A stretch of DNA of 64,000 nt from Paramacrobiotus metropolitanus (taxonomy: Eukaryota; Tardigrada; Eutardigrada; Parachela; Macrobiotidae), in the NCBI RefSeq assembly GCF_019649055.1, contig NW_026570275.1:682001-746000 (forward strand), in the 5' to 3' direction. How positions within the stretch are numbered: the stretch's first letter is position 1; each line of letters starts with the position of its first letter. Of the stretch, positions 21,694 to 32,953 are shown one piece after another. The notes beneath the pieces were generated by a model, which was not told the DNA's origin, searched no databases, and saw only the letters and a program-made list of their open reading frames with translations. The translations under genes and the position numbers were made by a program.

Positions 21694-22835
21694 CTACGGA
21701 AAGCGACTGGACCACACCACCCGTGCCCTTGAGTTTATCCGGGATAGAAAATTATCTGACCAAGAGGCGTCAGATGAGAAGACTGGTGTGTACTCTTAAT
21801 GCCGTATATATTTGCATGAAACGATGCGGCTATCAGTTTTTCAATTTATAGATCTATTGTTTTTTCCTTGATAAATTTACATTTTATAATCATGTACAAT
21901 TGGTCTTATTCCCAGGCTGTAGTCATCAAAGAAGGCACCAGTGCCCTTCAGCCAGGCGGAAGCACTAGCGGAAGAGTTCCCATCGGTGGAAGCACTGATC
22001 AGTCGTTGGATGGTGTCAGCCTGTCCGCAGTCAGTAGCGGCGGCGAAATAACTGCGGCGGTCCGCAATTGCACCACAACTGCCGTAAGTGGATTCCTTTA
22101 AATAATACTGTGTGCTCGTAAAATACATTCGACTTTATTAAATTACTATAGCATATTATTTTGACTGCATCTTGATAGAATAAGAAACCGCCGGCGAAGG
22201 GAGCTAGCAATACACTTGTTGTCACAACAAAACCACGGGATGTCAGCAGTGGTCAGCCCCAGATTGTCAGCGGTGGTCGTGTGATGCCTCCAGCTCTCCC
22301 TGTGAAGTCGTCAGTTCCAAAGACTCGTTCTGGTGGAAAGCGCAAGGAGCCAGATGACAATAACGAAGCTACCCAGGTGAAGTCGTCGGCAAATAACGGT
22401 CGTAAAGCCTTTGCTGTGAAACGTCAATCTGCAGCTCCCGAGGCGACGACACCAGAAAAATTAGTTGGTGTAAGTTGCTTTAAGTGTTCCTTTAATCACT
22501 TCTGGAATGACTGTATAATATTGTTTCTTATTATCAGTCTACCGCCACGTTGCCGACTATATCGGACGGTGAGCATATGAGTGTCGTTCAAACGCGCTTG
22601 GAAACCAGTACCCGAGATTATATCAAGATCCGGGTAATTTAGTTTTAAAATGAAAATAATAATAACGATCCAGAGTGATTGTGAGTTCATGTTTACGTTA
22701 GCTAGTATTAACTTATATTTAAAATTATGTTAATGTTATTCTTTTATTCACTAGAGCATTCTTGACTTACAGGTGAGTCAATATCAAAAATGTCTGCAAC
22801 ACGCCTTTGTCTGTATCCAGAATGTGGCCCGTTGA
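21669..22835 (+). CDS. Gene E, intact five-exon gene for a basic disordered protein
   Basis: Exons 21669-21785, 21916-22083, 22179-22469, 22538-22633 and 22773-22835. Every exon is a multiple of three, and every intron (130, 95, 68 and 139 nt) is phase 0 with GT and AG borders. The product is 244 aa. Exon 2 is Gly/Ser/Thr-rich (SGRVPIGGSTDQSLDG). Exon 3 is basic and contains SGGKRKEPDDNNEATQ, a likely nuclear localisation signal. Exon 4 codes TRLETSTRDYIKIR, and the last exon ends AFVCIQNVAR followed by TGA. The TGA and all borders are shared with arm 1. The family is unknown; mostly disordered, possibly nuclear (inference). This is the best-supported gene model in the window. Confidence 0.7.
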
Positions 22836-23115
22836 CTGTTCCTGTTCCGCATTGAGCGGATTGTCACGGGTCAAACACGCGCAGAAGCAGCTCAGTGCTA
22901 TACGGCAGAAGTTCTGCAATACATTGCGTTAACAGCGGCGCCTCTCGACGTGGAAAATGTCGGATCGGCAGATGTGCTATGGTAGTGGATCTGTATGATG
23001 TGCATGTAATCGATAGAAAATATGTCGAGATGAAGGCAGATGGCACAGTTTCATTCCCAGAGCGAATGCTCATTTGCAGCCCCACAAAGTTGGCTGTAAA
23101 TGCTTGCTGATCGAT
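22836..23115 (+). pseudogene. Coding-like segment 3' of gene E
   Basis: Directly after gene E's TGA, the same frame runs on with RIERIVTGQTRAEAAQCYT and LDVENVGSADVL. A second frame then carries VDLYDVHVIDRKYVEMKADG and ends shortly after the arm boundary. Both parts are present in arm 1 (4497-4725). It is either a separate broken gene or an older 3' part of gene E. Confidence 0.35.
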
Positions 23116-23489
23116 AATCGTCTGACATAATTATCTACATAGTACGAAAGCACGAACAGCCAGTCACTCTCCAACCGAAAATCAATCCATGCAGTATGAG
23201 CTGACACAGCGGGAAGATGTGGAGAGGGCCGAGCAGTCGGTCATGCTGACGAGCGATCGGGTAATTGTCATTTCTTCCCGGAGCCCCTTGCGCACCCGTA
23301 TTCCAGGTACCAGGACCTCGACTCTTACCACACGTTAAGAAGGTGTGCTGGATTACGCGAGACTACTGAGCAATGGAGAGAAATGTTGTGTTGTGCCTGC
23401 CGCTGATGAAAAACTTATTAGGTCAATACTTCGACTAGCCTTGGTTAGACCAGTGAAGCGACTCGCATCAATATCGATCAATGGTGCCA

Positions 23490-23880
23490 GGTCAGACGTA
23501 AAATTTGCCTAAGCTGGTTGCGAAGGCTGCAATGGCAGCGATGACCGAATTACTTCCAGATTATTCCGCCAGGCACTACGGTGGGCGAAGATATCGGAGT
23601 AAATCACTACCACAAACTTCGCATTCCGTACTATTCGCGTGGCTTTTTCCGCGAGTGCATGCGTGCGTCGACAAGAACCAGGCGATCTTCTTCTTACCAG
23701 CTGTGGTGTTGTGCATTAAGTTGGCCGAATTGGCCGCAATGAGGCAACGGCGGGAAACTTTGCCGACATTCGCAACTACCGGGATGGAGTCATCAAGAAA
23801 GATCTTTATCGTCAGTGTTCGGTTCATATTGCAAACTATTCCGGTCCAATGGCTGCAGATGGCGAGAAACTGTAACTGGT
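23490..23880 (+). pseudogene. Unknown gene fragment with a second copy at 56.8 kb
   Basis: One frame codes GEDIGVNHYHKLRIPYYSRG and a basic stretch. Another codes NFADIRNYRDGVIKKDLYRQ and HIANYSGPMAADGEKL before a stop. The second part matches 56860-56965 (IHNFLDDVIKKDLY). The two copies share most nucleotides over roughly 110 bp. The family is unknown. Confidence 0.4.
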
Positions 23881-25608
23881 GATTTTGTTGTTAGACTTCC
23901 CTTCAAGGTGCTTAGTGCTCAGGGATTTCTTCGTCGGTATTTTTGCCGCTGACTTTAAAATGCTCGGGAAGACGTTTTAGCTGATTATGTGCTTGAGATT
24001 TTGAAAATTTTGCTGCATAAAACTGCAAAAGCAGTTAACGTCTTTTCAACATGCTTTTTTGGATAAACGGTTACTGAAAATGGGAGGATTCGCCTGCGGG
24101 TTTCTAGGAGAATTCGTTGCATATACAGCATTTAACCTATGTAGCATTCGTCTCAGTAAAAATATGATTTGCATCAGAATCGCTTGAAAGTTATTTTCTT
24201 CCGTTGTAAATTGCGGTAAAGCTTGACCAAGTAGAAAGGCAGACAGCGGCATTTCAGGAAGCAGGTTTAAGGTGCTTATGAAGGTTTAGGATGTTCTGCA
24301 TTATTTCGTGCAGCAAGCAAGGTATGATGTCAAATTCCGATTCGAGAAGTCTAAATAATCCTTTAAAGGTGGTCGTATTAAAATAGCCTACCTCGAGAGC
24401 GCCACCGGTGATTCAAGGTTTGGTAATGGAGTCTTGAGTTGCAGATGCATCTCCGCACCCGTTAAGAGAACTGCCTCGGGCTGGCAATGACGTACAGATG
24501 TTATTAGTCATGATTGGGCCAGGTCAATTGCTCTGTGTAAGTCTTACGCGACGCGCAAGCGGCAGTCGGGTAAAAAATCATGACGTCACGGCGCGTAAGC
24601 AGGTAAACGATTTGATTGGTAAACCAGAATTTTGGGATGGGTTTTCAGCTTTCCCGTGCGTGTAACCGTTGCGCTTCGAAATCGAAGCGCAACCGTTACC
24701 CAAACTGCGAGTAACTCGTACTCTCCTGCACAGATGAACAAGATTTTGTTTGTTTGAACCAAAAGTGCATCCAGCGACCCGGATTCACACTCGTAAACTC
24801 AGAATTAACTTTTTTGACGTACTACCACATTAAAGCAACAAAAATAAAATTTTCGGTTCCACTTCAGTTATTCAGTTGTTCAATTTCTTTCTTGCCACGG
24901 AAGCGTACTCGACTTACGACTGGACGATAAATTTTTCGCTGAGTCATGGACAGATTTTTACGCGTTTCTCCGTTACCCGACGCGCAATGGTTACCCAGAT
25001 GCAATTGACCTGGCCCATTCATAACTGCCGACAGACTCACTATTCCATAAAAAACAAGAAGCGGGCTCCCTGAAATAAAGAGCTGCCCGCAAGTTGTGAG
25101 CATGCCAGTTAATTGGAAGAATATGATCAGTCACGGGAAAGCAAACTCAATCTAATTTTCCTATCATGCTAAAAGCTCACAGGCTAAATAGTAGGCAGTT
25201 CTAAAGAATTCCACTGGCGGTTTCGCCGTGCGTCGTTATGAGCTCAACAGGTTCAAGGATATTGTACCAGCTTCAGCAATTTGTTTTTATGGCATTTTGC
25301 TGCTTCAAGAAAATTTTTTATAAATAGCTTCAACAGTGTCTGAGCGCTTGGTTCAGTTTCCAATAATCCCTTTGAACTTCGGAATTTTTGCATTTACGGA
25401 AGCGCGATCTCTCAAGGAGGAAGCGAGTTTTATTAAAGCCGTGTTCAATATGATTTTGTTAAAATTTCTTCCAGCCTGTCTGAAAGGATTGTAACCTCTT
25501 TTGCGTCGTGTCGTGTCCTGCTGAAGGAAAGTGGCAATCTAATGCTTTTCTCGGTTATCTGTATCAGCGCCTTCATTATCACAATTGCCAGAGAATTCAC
25601 CAAATTTC
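23881..25608. other. No supported gene; one perfect-type hairpin
   Basis: Short frames only. It includes the hairpin at 24662-24699. Nothing else stands out. Confidence 0.5.
24662..24699. repeat. Hairpin, 18-bp arms, 2-nt loop
   Basis: gtaaccgttgcgcttcga is followed after AA by its complement, with one mismatch. Confidence 0.85.
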
Positions 25609-25899
25609 TCAACTCGCCTGCTTTTTTTCAATAATTAAAGTGTGATTGATAGCATTCTTAGGCAATTTGGAGAGCTGCGGAGACCTGCTACCATCACCAA
25701 CATAACCCTTTTCATGCACGTACACCTTTTCCTGAATAATTCTAAGTGATAAAGGCACATGGGCGACTTCGTCGTGTTCCCCAGGCTCGTATACAAAACC
25801 TCCCGATAACGATGGCGGCGTAGGATTAAGGCAGTAGGGTTTGCGAATTGCAAATCTGTTTGAGTCAGTTATGGGGGTGGCATCTCGAACAACAAGCAC
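25609..25899 (-). pseudogene. Possible exon of unknown gene
   Basis: A 96-codon open frame with LSGGFVYEPGEHDEVAHVPL and RIIQEKVYVHEKGYVGDGSR. The residue pattern looks coding rather than random, but there is no known motif and no partner exon. Confidence 0.3.
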
Positions 25900-26215
25900 A
25901 TATAACTTGTGAATATTATGTGAGGAAATCTGATCCTGAAATTGGATTGATGTAAAACATATACAAACCAGAATAAAGGTAAATTACTAGTAATTTTCCA
26001 GTGTACTTCTAATGCCTTATCGCCACCACTCTCATCCTGTCACTTAGCCGGTGTGTAGTTTTGCTCATCGACTAGTAAAGTGCAAATTCCGCAGAATTTT
26101 GCGTATTGCTTGGTAAATACAGATCAAACGCTTGTATAAGCGTCCAGTAAATTGTATGATACTGCCAGTGCAATTTTCTCCTAGTGCGAATCCGAGAGGT
26201 AAAAAGAGACTGATA

Positions 26216-26268
26216 GGCGATAGCGCTATCATGCTATGCATGCATATCATAGCGCTATCGGCTATCGG
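26216..26268. repeat. Inverted repeat containing ATAGCGCTAT twice
   Basis: cgatagcgctatc and its complement flank catgctatgcatgcat. Each arm is itself a 10-bp palindrome. It overlaps the start of the small membrane-protein frame that follows. Confidence 0.75.
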
Positions 26269-26544
26269 TGTAACCACAAATGCGGCGCCCACTGTACGTG
26301 ACCTTTACTACGTTTCAACCCTATCGATTACTGTAGAAAGTGTCCTTAGTCAAAAGGATCCTCGCGAAATTACCAAGAAATACGGCAATACAGCGCTAAA
26401 TCTTATAATTATTCAACGCCAAAAAATCAAGGAAGGCAACGGAACTCCACCGATATCATATCTGCTGTCATCAGCGTAATCCTGACATTTATCGCGACAG
26501 TGGCAAGCGTTGCGGGTACCGTTAGCAGTGATCGCCCAGAATGA
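26231..26544 (+). pseudogene. Small secreted/membrane protein, one frameshift
   Basis: The Met at 26231 begins MLCMHIIALSAIGVTTNAAP, a plausible signal peptide with a cleavage site after NA. Next come TVRDLYYVSTLSITVES and QRQKIKEGN. Near 26450 a 1-nt shift leads to a frame coding the hydrophobic IISAVISVILTFIATVASVAG and a short tail ending in TGA at 26542-26544. Signal peptide plus C-terminal anchor is the layout of a type I membrane protein. The family is unknown. Confidence 0.4.
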
Positions 26545-26799
26545 TTCAAAAGGTTGACATATTCTATCGGTTGCATGGGTTTTCAACGGGTTTTTTAATT
26601 CAAACCAGCGCCTACTGGTAGCGTTTTGTTCGTCGGCTGTATTGCAGACGAGTTGGCTCAGGATCCCACAACTATGGCTAAATTTTTCGTTACATTTAAT
26701 AACATGTGGAGCGCCGCGTTGCTTAAAGCAGCACGCATGCCATCCATACGCCCAAACCAAGGCCCGAAATTTCGTTGATAATTTATATTTCACATAGAC

Positions 26800-27277
26800 C
26801 GTTTAACGGGCGAATTAGAATGAAACTAACAATACGGTAGCTATAGAGGAAAAGATCTGCCAAAAAGGTCGAACGCGTGATACAACGAATCTAGGTGTTA
26901 AGATTGAGCGACCGCTGTATGAGCATTGAGCGGATGAAGGCCATAAGCCTACATTTATGGCCGAAAATTTAGGCTGTGGTCACATGTGAGGCGGTACGAC
27001 ATATAGCTTAGAACAGCAAGTGAGCAAACATACCGTTTCCATTGTGTCTACCGTGCAGCGCGCCATCACAGATGCTCACGAGGAAATGTCGCCAAAAAGC
27101 AGCATGGATAATTCCACTCTGGGAGATAGCGATTGGTCGTACTAAAACAAATAGTAAATTAACTTTACGGCCCGAAGCTTAATGTCTTCTCGTCGCTTCT
27201 GCAGACGCTTTTGAGCCTGCAGTAAAGAAATTGAAGAGTTGCCGTGGGTGTATGTAACAATGGCATTTATTTAGCGT
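26800..27277. other. No supported gene
   Basis: Only short frames on both strands. Confidence 0.5.
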
Positions 27278-27338
27278 ATATTTAGCGTTGTCTTTGGCGT
27301 GCAATTTTAAATTGCACGCCGAAGACAACGCTAAATAT
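27278..27338. repeat. Near-perfect 30-bp hairpin, 1-nt loop
   Basis: The left arm starts atatttagcgttgtctttgg and the right arm is its complement with a single mismatch. It could extrude as a cruciform or fold in RNA. Confidence 0.9.
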
Positions 27339-27613
27339 AAAATATAATTTAGCAAACTAAATTAATATGCCCGCAAATCTTATGCAGACAGTCATGTTAG
27401 TTTGTGGCAAATGCGCACATGTATGCACCTTGTCACAGTTTTTGGGTTGATTAAACTTATGTGGAAAATCGGCTTTTTTATTCAGCCAGTGATCTTCAAA
27501 CAAAGGAGCCACATTATCGGATCCCACGACAATCAGTTCCTCATGTACATGCATAATTTATCTAGCAGCTATCCGGTAAGGCAGTAAGTCACATGATGTG
27601 GGAGAATTCTCGG

Positions 27614-27847
27614 ATGTCTAAATCACACGCCGTATATGCCCATCCGATGCCCGTAAATGACGCTTACATTCTCTTTGAGTTGCGTTTGGCTGATGAGGCG
27701 CTCCTCCCTACTGGAAGTCGGGCGCTTAAAGGCAAACGCGAACGCTTCATACTGCAAACGCGTGCCATAATATCGAATGTGTGCATTTCAACCGAACGGA
27801 CAGTTTACAACAGCTCGCGAAAGGAAGTTGCAGTTGTGCAAGTTTGA
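27614..27847 (+). CDS. Unknown short ORF
   Basis: It begins MSKSHAVYAHPMPVNDAYIL and continues LFELRLADEALLPTGSRAL and KGKRERFILQTRAIISNVC. 77 codons, no motif. The fairly ordered residue pattern makes it a candidate, but nothing around it supports expression. Confidence 0.25.
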   Translation: MSKSHAVYAHPMPVNDAYILFELRLADEALLPTGSRALKGKRERFILQTRAIISNVCISTERTVYNSSRKEVAVVQV

Positions 27848-28454
27848 TTCACTACGCAATATCACCACACTCAGGTTAAGACCAATTCCACAAACACCAT
27901 CGATAATGCATTTGACAATAGTCAAGCGTAGCTTGTAACTTGCGGTGGCAAGTTCATGGTTAGTTTTGGTTTGAATTATATTAAAACACAGAGGCAGGAA
28001 ATTTGCAAAGCCTACTTGGAAGCCATACAGTCAAAATACGTAGCTGTTACGGCATCCTGAAAAGCTTCCTATCTGGGAATTTTTTCCACTTCCGCCAGAA
28101 GTTCCTATTACTAGGAAGTCTTTACCACGGAATCTATAATTGACAAATCGGCTTTTGGACAAACGTTTGTACATCCGCTGCCAATCATGTCTGACGAGGC
28201 ATTTACGAGAAAGCAGTGTGACTGCCAGTTGTCACCCAGTTGCAACGACTCGCTGACGCACGACTACAGCGATTCCAGCTACCTTTGTGGTACAAGAGTC
28301 TTTTATTACAGCAAAAGTGACGAAGACGTCACGTACGTTGAACTGCAGAGTACGGACCCTGGTGCGCCGGCTGTCTGAGCCACTTATGGGGTTTGTTGCG
28401 ATCGATCTGGATTACTCTCGGCAGATAAGTGCTCAGGCCTTGCAACCGATACGA

Positions 28455-28635
28455 AAAAAATTGGCTATGGCTATTTTACCCCAGTATTCCGCAGTGTGGC
28501 AAAATAGCCTTTTGCTATTTTGCCCCACACTGCGTTGAAATAGCCTTTAGCTATTTTACCCCAGTGTGAGGGGCTAAATAGCCTTCTGCTATTTTGCCCC
28601 AGTATGCGTTGCAATAGCGTTTTTCTATTTTGCCG
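28455..28635. repeat. Tandem repeat rich in GGCTATT/AATAGCC
   Basis: Three to four copies of a unit containing aatagccttttgctatttt-gccccagt, with lengths near 55-66 bp. Each unit has an internal small inverted repeat. Read on the minus strand it repeats GKIAKGYF. Confidence 0.85.
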
Positions 28636-28899
28636 CAATATTCGTGATTCTCGCCTGGACTGCACAGTGGCAGTGTGTCATTTTGACGTCACTAACAAAC
28701 GGATTTTACAGTTCTGCCAACAGGAGAACTACGCATGCGCTGTGTTTCTGGTTGCGCGCTAAAATTTAAGGCGGTAGAGTAGTACCGTGGAATAGAGCTA
28801 CCGCTCGATTTAAGAATACTGTAAGCAATTTTATCATACATTTTTTCCTTGTTTGCAGAGGATGGTTTTCTGCAAATTTTCATGTACAGATATCTGCCC

Positions 28900-29700
28900 A
28901 GTTAACAAGCAGTACATTTTGCGAACGCACGCTGTTCAAAAAGTGCCGGGATAAGCACTAGTTCATATGGGCACCTAAGACGACTTCCCGTCGCACCTGA
29001 GTCGCACGGCTTCCAACCGCCACAGGGCGCCATCCTGGCGAGAATCATCAATTATGGTATTTCGTGTAATTCTACAACCACGAAGCGTACCGTCCGCCTT
29101 AGTACGTGGTCGACAACTCGCCATGACTGACTGCACGGATATCACAGCGCGGTATAGTCTCCGGAAGCCAAACAGAATCGAAGCCACAGCGAAGAAGAAG
29201 ATCGGAGAAGGGACGTTGCCCATGCGCTTAAATGCCATTTTTGAGCGCATACAAAAACTTGATTTGCAGATACTCAGTTGTGATTGTGCGGGTTTTTTTT
29301 AAAGTTTCTCTCCAAAGGTTGATCTGTCGTAATCTTGATGCTGTTTTTCAGTGATGGGTTACTGAGTAGACAGTAAGTAAGGGCAAGTTACACAGTAAAA
29401 AGTAGCCTAATCGTATTATGCGATCAGTAACCAGTAACATTTTCGACCTGAAGTAACTGTAACAGTAAATAAGATTTTTAAAATAACAGTAAAAGTAAGT
29501 AAAAAGTAGGGAGAAATTCTGACTGGTTATATTTGTGCGGTAATATCAGCAGCATAGCACAGGGCTCACGAGAGTGAGTGATGGGGCGTTATTGTGTGAA
29601 CGATAAAGCATAGACGCTTATGACGAGGTGTTCCTCGTGCAAGATTAAAATCGTGACTAAACAGGATTGAGCGGCTGAATCAGACGTAACATGGAAAATG
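28900..29700. other. No supported gene; AGTAA-rich stretch
   Basis: 29350-29515 is rich in AGTAA/GTTAC words and starts CAGTGATGGG, reminiscent of the end of some hAT elements. No matching other end was found. Confidence 0.35.
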
Positions 29701-30049
29701 CCTATCTGCGGCACTGGGCACATCCACCCACAAGCGAACGAACGCTATCGGCCGAGACGTAAAGTCGTAGGGATGCGCTTCGGAAGTGTCCAGTGTGGGT
29801 CTCTCCAGTCCCGCGTTCTCCTCCGGACCCGTGGTGGCAACACAACTCACGGCAGAAATCCGAAGGTCGGTCGGGTTTTTTGTTGGACCGGTGTAGGCCT
29901 CTGTTGGGTGAACATCCGTAACGGCGAAAAATAAAAGTAAAAATAAAAAATCAATTTTTCTCTCTCCCTATAGTTAAGTTCTAATAAAGCATCATCTCGG
30001 AGTCAGAAAAACACCAAAACGAAATCAAAGTTTTTGGTCCGAGTCTTTA

Positions 30050-31850
30050 GTCCGGTGCTTATTCTGACAAGGATGACGTCCCTTCCATGGGTCTCCTGTC
30101 CAACAGTTATCCGGTTATCTGGGTTCGAGGCATCGGTTCTCTTGATACCCGGTGTTGCCAGCTGAAACTTCAGCGTAGGCCGGGTAAGCCATGTTAAGCT
30201 TACTTCCGACCGGTTGACTTGGAAGAGATGTTCGAATCACCATAAACCGGGCGAGAAACGGGCTTGAAATTTACTTCCAACTGGGATTCTCCGGGTAAAA
30301 GTTGATTTGAACTTTTATAGCCGGATAAGACACACTTGCACTTACATTTGCCCGGGGCTCATAGGGTAACTTGATGGGAAAGGCACTGTCGCGATTCGCA
30401 AAAGCCATAAGGCATCATCCTTGAGTAGGGAATGGGACCTATTGGGTCACTTCGTGGGGCGTCGTCCGGTGAAGTACCGGTATTCCGGGTTTTCGTCCGG
30501 ACGCGTTGAGTTTCTGCCTAGTCGCCTAATTGGGCAACATAGGCCGGGCAGTGCCGGGCTTTGAAGGTAAAATCCGAGGGTAACCTCGGCTGCTGAGTTA
30601 AAGTCCATGAGCAGCCTCAGTTGCGCTGATGGATCGTATTACCTCGATCCGGTGGATGTTTTGTCCGGGCAAAACCCTTAATTTCGTCTACTGTCACGTA
30701 CTGGGTAACCCAGACCGGGTGGTGCCAGGATCCGGAAGTTCAATCCGGGGGTAGCCGAGCCTCAGCATCTGAGGTATTCAAGCCTCGTTTGCTGAACCAA
30801 AATCGGGAGATAGCCTCGGCTGGCTATATCATAGCTATTTTAGGTGGTTTTTGAGGGTCTTTTGGGTCGTTTTCCGATGTTCCGCGCGAACAAGAGCCCT
30901 CGATTTTATCCCATGTCGCCTGTTGGGCGTCGAGGATAGGGTCATTGCCGGGCAAGTTGGGTCCAGGGTAGCCCGGCATCAGAATCCGAGGTATCCAAGC
31001 CTCGACATCCGAGGTAAAGTCCGAATGAACCTCGGTTGAGCGGATCCTACGTCGAACTCCGATGTTCGGTCCGGAAAAAACCCTTATTTTCATCTCTTGT
31101 CGGCTGTTAGGCAACGTGAAGAGCGTTTATGCCGGGCCTGATGGATTCGACGTTAAGCCTCTAATGAGCTGGATCCGAGCCCAGATGCTGTTCCGGGTCT
31201 CAAAACGAACCTGCTCGGCGTAAGTCCAAGCCAGGTTCCAAGGATTCTCGTTGAGTACTACCCACGGAACCTATTGGGTTTTTGGAGACATTATTGATTC
31301 TACTTCCACGGTAAGTTGCTTCTGAGCTGTGGGGAGTAAAAAAAATCCGCCCCTGCCTCCTACCATCCGTCCTAATGGGACTTAGACTTCTTGTCTGAGG
31401 ATGAGGTAAGACTTAGAAGTTCGTCCGAGGTTGGATTGGGAGACAGAATTTCATGCACGGAAGCCTCCGTGCGTGAGAAGCCCTCCGTGCGTGAGGGCTT
31501 TTCGCCCGGGCAAACCCTTGGTTTCAGGTCCAGTTGCCTAAATGGGCAACATGGGCTGGGTAATGCCAGGATTTTCAAGTTGAATCCGGGATAGTCTAAG
31601 TTGGGTCCGGGGTTACCCTCGGTTGATATGGGGAAGCCTCGGTCTAACAGTCTGCGGAGTCAAGGTTCCGATGTTTTTGTCCGGGCAAAAATCCGCGATT
31701 CCATTCCCGTCACCGAGATCGAAGGGATCCCACCCTTGTTTGGGTACATTCGGTGGCGGATGCGGGTATGGTGCGATCTGCTGGGGTTCTACCGCAGATG
31801 CTGCTGGGGTTTTGCTGATCCCTACACCAGTTGATATCCCTTTTAGCAAG
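30050..31850. repeat. Degenerate repeat field, about 0.17-0.22 kb units
   Basis: A recurring block reads roughly TTTTGTCCGGGCAAAACCC, then a pyrimidine stretch, GGGCAACATAGGCCGGGTA, GCCGGGATT and a GAGG/CCTCGG part. The first part is seen near 30493, 30660, 30877, 31069, 31500 and 31677. Copies are much diverged. It directly follows, on the minus strand, the end of the giant repeat-protein tract and shares its CCGG/TCGG-rich composition, so it may be a rotted extension of that gene or a satellite. I cannot decide which. Confidence 0.65.
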
Positions 31851-32059
31851 GTCCGGGAAAGATGCTGTCCGGAGGTCCGGGTTCTCCGGTCCCAAAGATG
31901 TTCGTCCATGTCCCTCTTGGGGAAGTCGTGGTATCCAGTTACCAGTTTACAAATGCTGTGTCCCTTTTGGGGTCCGGCTACCGGTTTATTCTGTTATCAG
32001 TAACCTATGGCCGGCGCTCTATCTCCGAAGTGGGAGCCTTCCAAGCCCTCGCCTTCTTA

Positions 32060-32726
32060 GCTGTTGTGGCTAGCCCGTTCTTCAGCGAATCTTTCAAATA
32101 TGTCTTTGTGGGCTTCATCCTCCGCTACCTGAGCCTCTTCGAGCACTTCTTGAGCTGTCAACGATGGCTTCTTGGCCGTTTTGGTCATCTGCTTCTGTGC
32201 CGGTGGCTCAACCGGACCGCTGGTGGTTGGTTGTCCCGGGGCCGGTATTTCGGGTTGTTTCTTTTCCCGTTTTCTCGCCGGTATCTTCTCTTTTGCCGGC
32301 TTTTTCTTTGGGGCTTAGGGCCATCGGCTTCTCCGGGGTGGCCTCGGATTCACTCTCTACAACTGTCTGCTTCTTCAATTCTTGCAGAGCTTGTGGCTCA
32401 AATTCCCACGGGGGTTTCTTCTTCGGTCGGCCACGACTTCATTTCGGTCTATTAGGTTCCGTAGACGGACTTGGTTCGCTGGGCCGACCCTCCTTGTGGT
32501 CGGGCCCCGGCGTCATGTCCGGTTGCTTCGAGTGTTCTGCTAGTTTCCCGGACTTTTCTTCGGTTAATTCTGCTTCTTGGGCCCGGGTGTTGCGAGCGGG
32601 CAGACACTTAGGGAGGTCTGGCACCGCTGCAATGTTGCTACCGTGGGTTCCCTCGGGTTGCTTCTGACCGTATGACCCAGTTATTCGGCAGCGTTTGTTG
32701 CTCTGGTGGTACTTGCAGCGATCCAC
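32060..32726 (-). pseudogene. Second Lys-rich/LTAQ module with AT-hook-like motif
   Basis: One minus frame (32726-32439) is open and Pro/Glu/Lys-rich. After a stop the same frame goes on with SRGRPKKKPPWEF, an AT-hook-like core. A neighbouring frame then codes AKKPSLTAQEVLEEAQVAED and EAHKDIFERFAEERA. This last part is clearly a copy of AKKPKLTAQQMLEETEVAED at 42250-42360. The two copies lie about 10.2 kb apart in the same orientation, one at each end of the giant tract. This copy is broken by at least one stop and one shift. Confidence 0.6.
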
Positions 32727-32791
32727 CGCGACAACGTCTTCCTTTCCGGAGACGATGTTCCGGATCCATCGGTTGTCGGGTCCGCGATAGT

Positions 32792-32829
32792 CCAGTACGG
32801 TCCATACACCATCGTATGGACCGTACTGG
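32792..32829. repeat. Perfect 16-bp hairpin, 6-nt loop
   Basis: ccagtacggtccatac, loop accatc, then its exact complement. Confidence 0.92.
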
Positions 32830-32953
32830 CGGGATCGGTATTGGGATACTCCATCAGGACTAAGTCCCTTTTACGGCAGTCCGGGGTTGACTTTTTCTTG
32901 TTGTAAAGTTCGGCACTTTTCTTGAAGGCTTCGCCAATGTTGGTTTTGGCGAT

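Larger units (their letters stand above)
13829..23067 (+). repeat. Arm 2 of the large inverted duplication
   Basis: This is the inverted counterpart of 4497-10320, carrying genes A-E in plus orientation and interrupted by the copia element at 14050-18497. The inner end falls within gene A's second coding exon, so arm 2 lacks gene A's 5' part. The outer end lies where MKADGTVSFP is coded. Arm-specific lesions differ from those in arm 1. Confidence 0.9.

Noticed and set aside
4497-23067. The inverted arms as a haplotype or assembly artefact
   Set aside because: Arms differ at about a tenth of residues, have different insertions and different lesions, which an artefact would not give; long reads would still be useful.
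29350-29515. hAT element end (CAGTGATGGG)
   Set aside because: No second end and no target duplication; kept only as a remark in the feature list.
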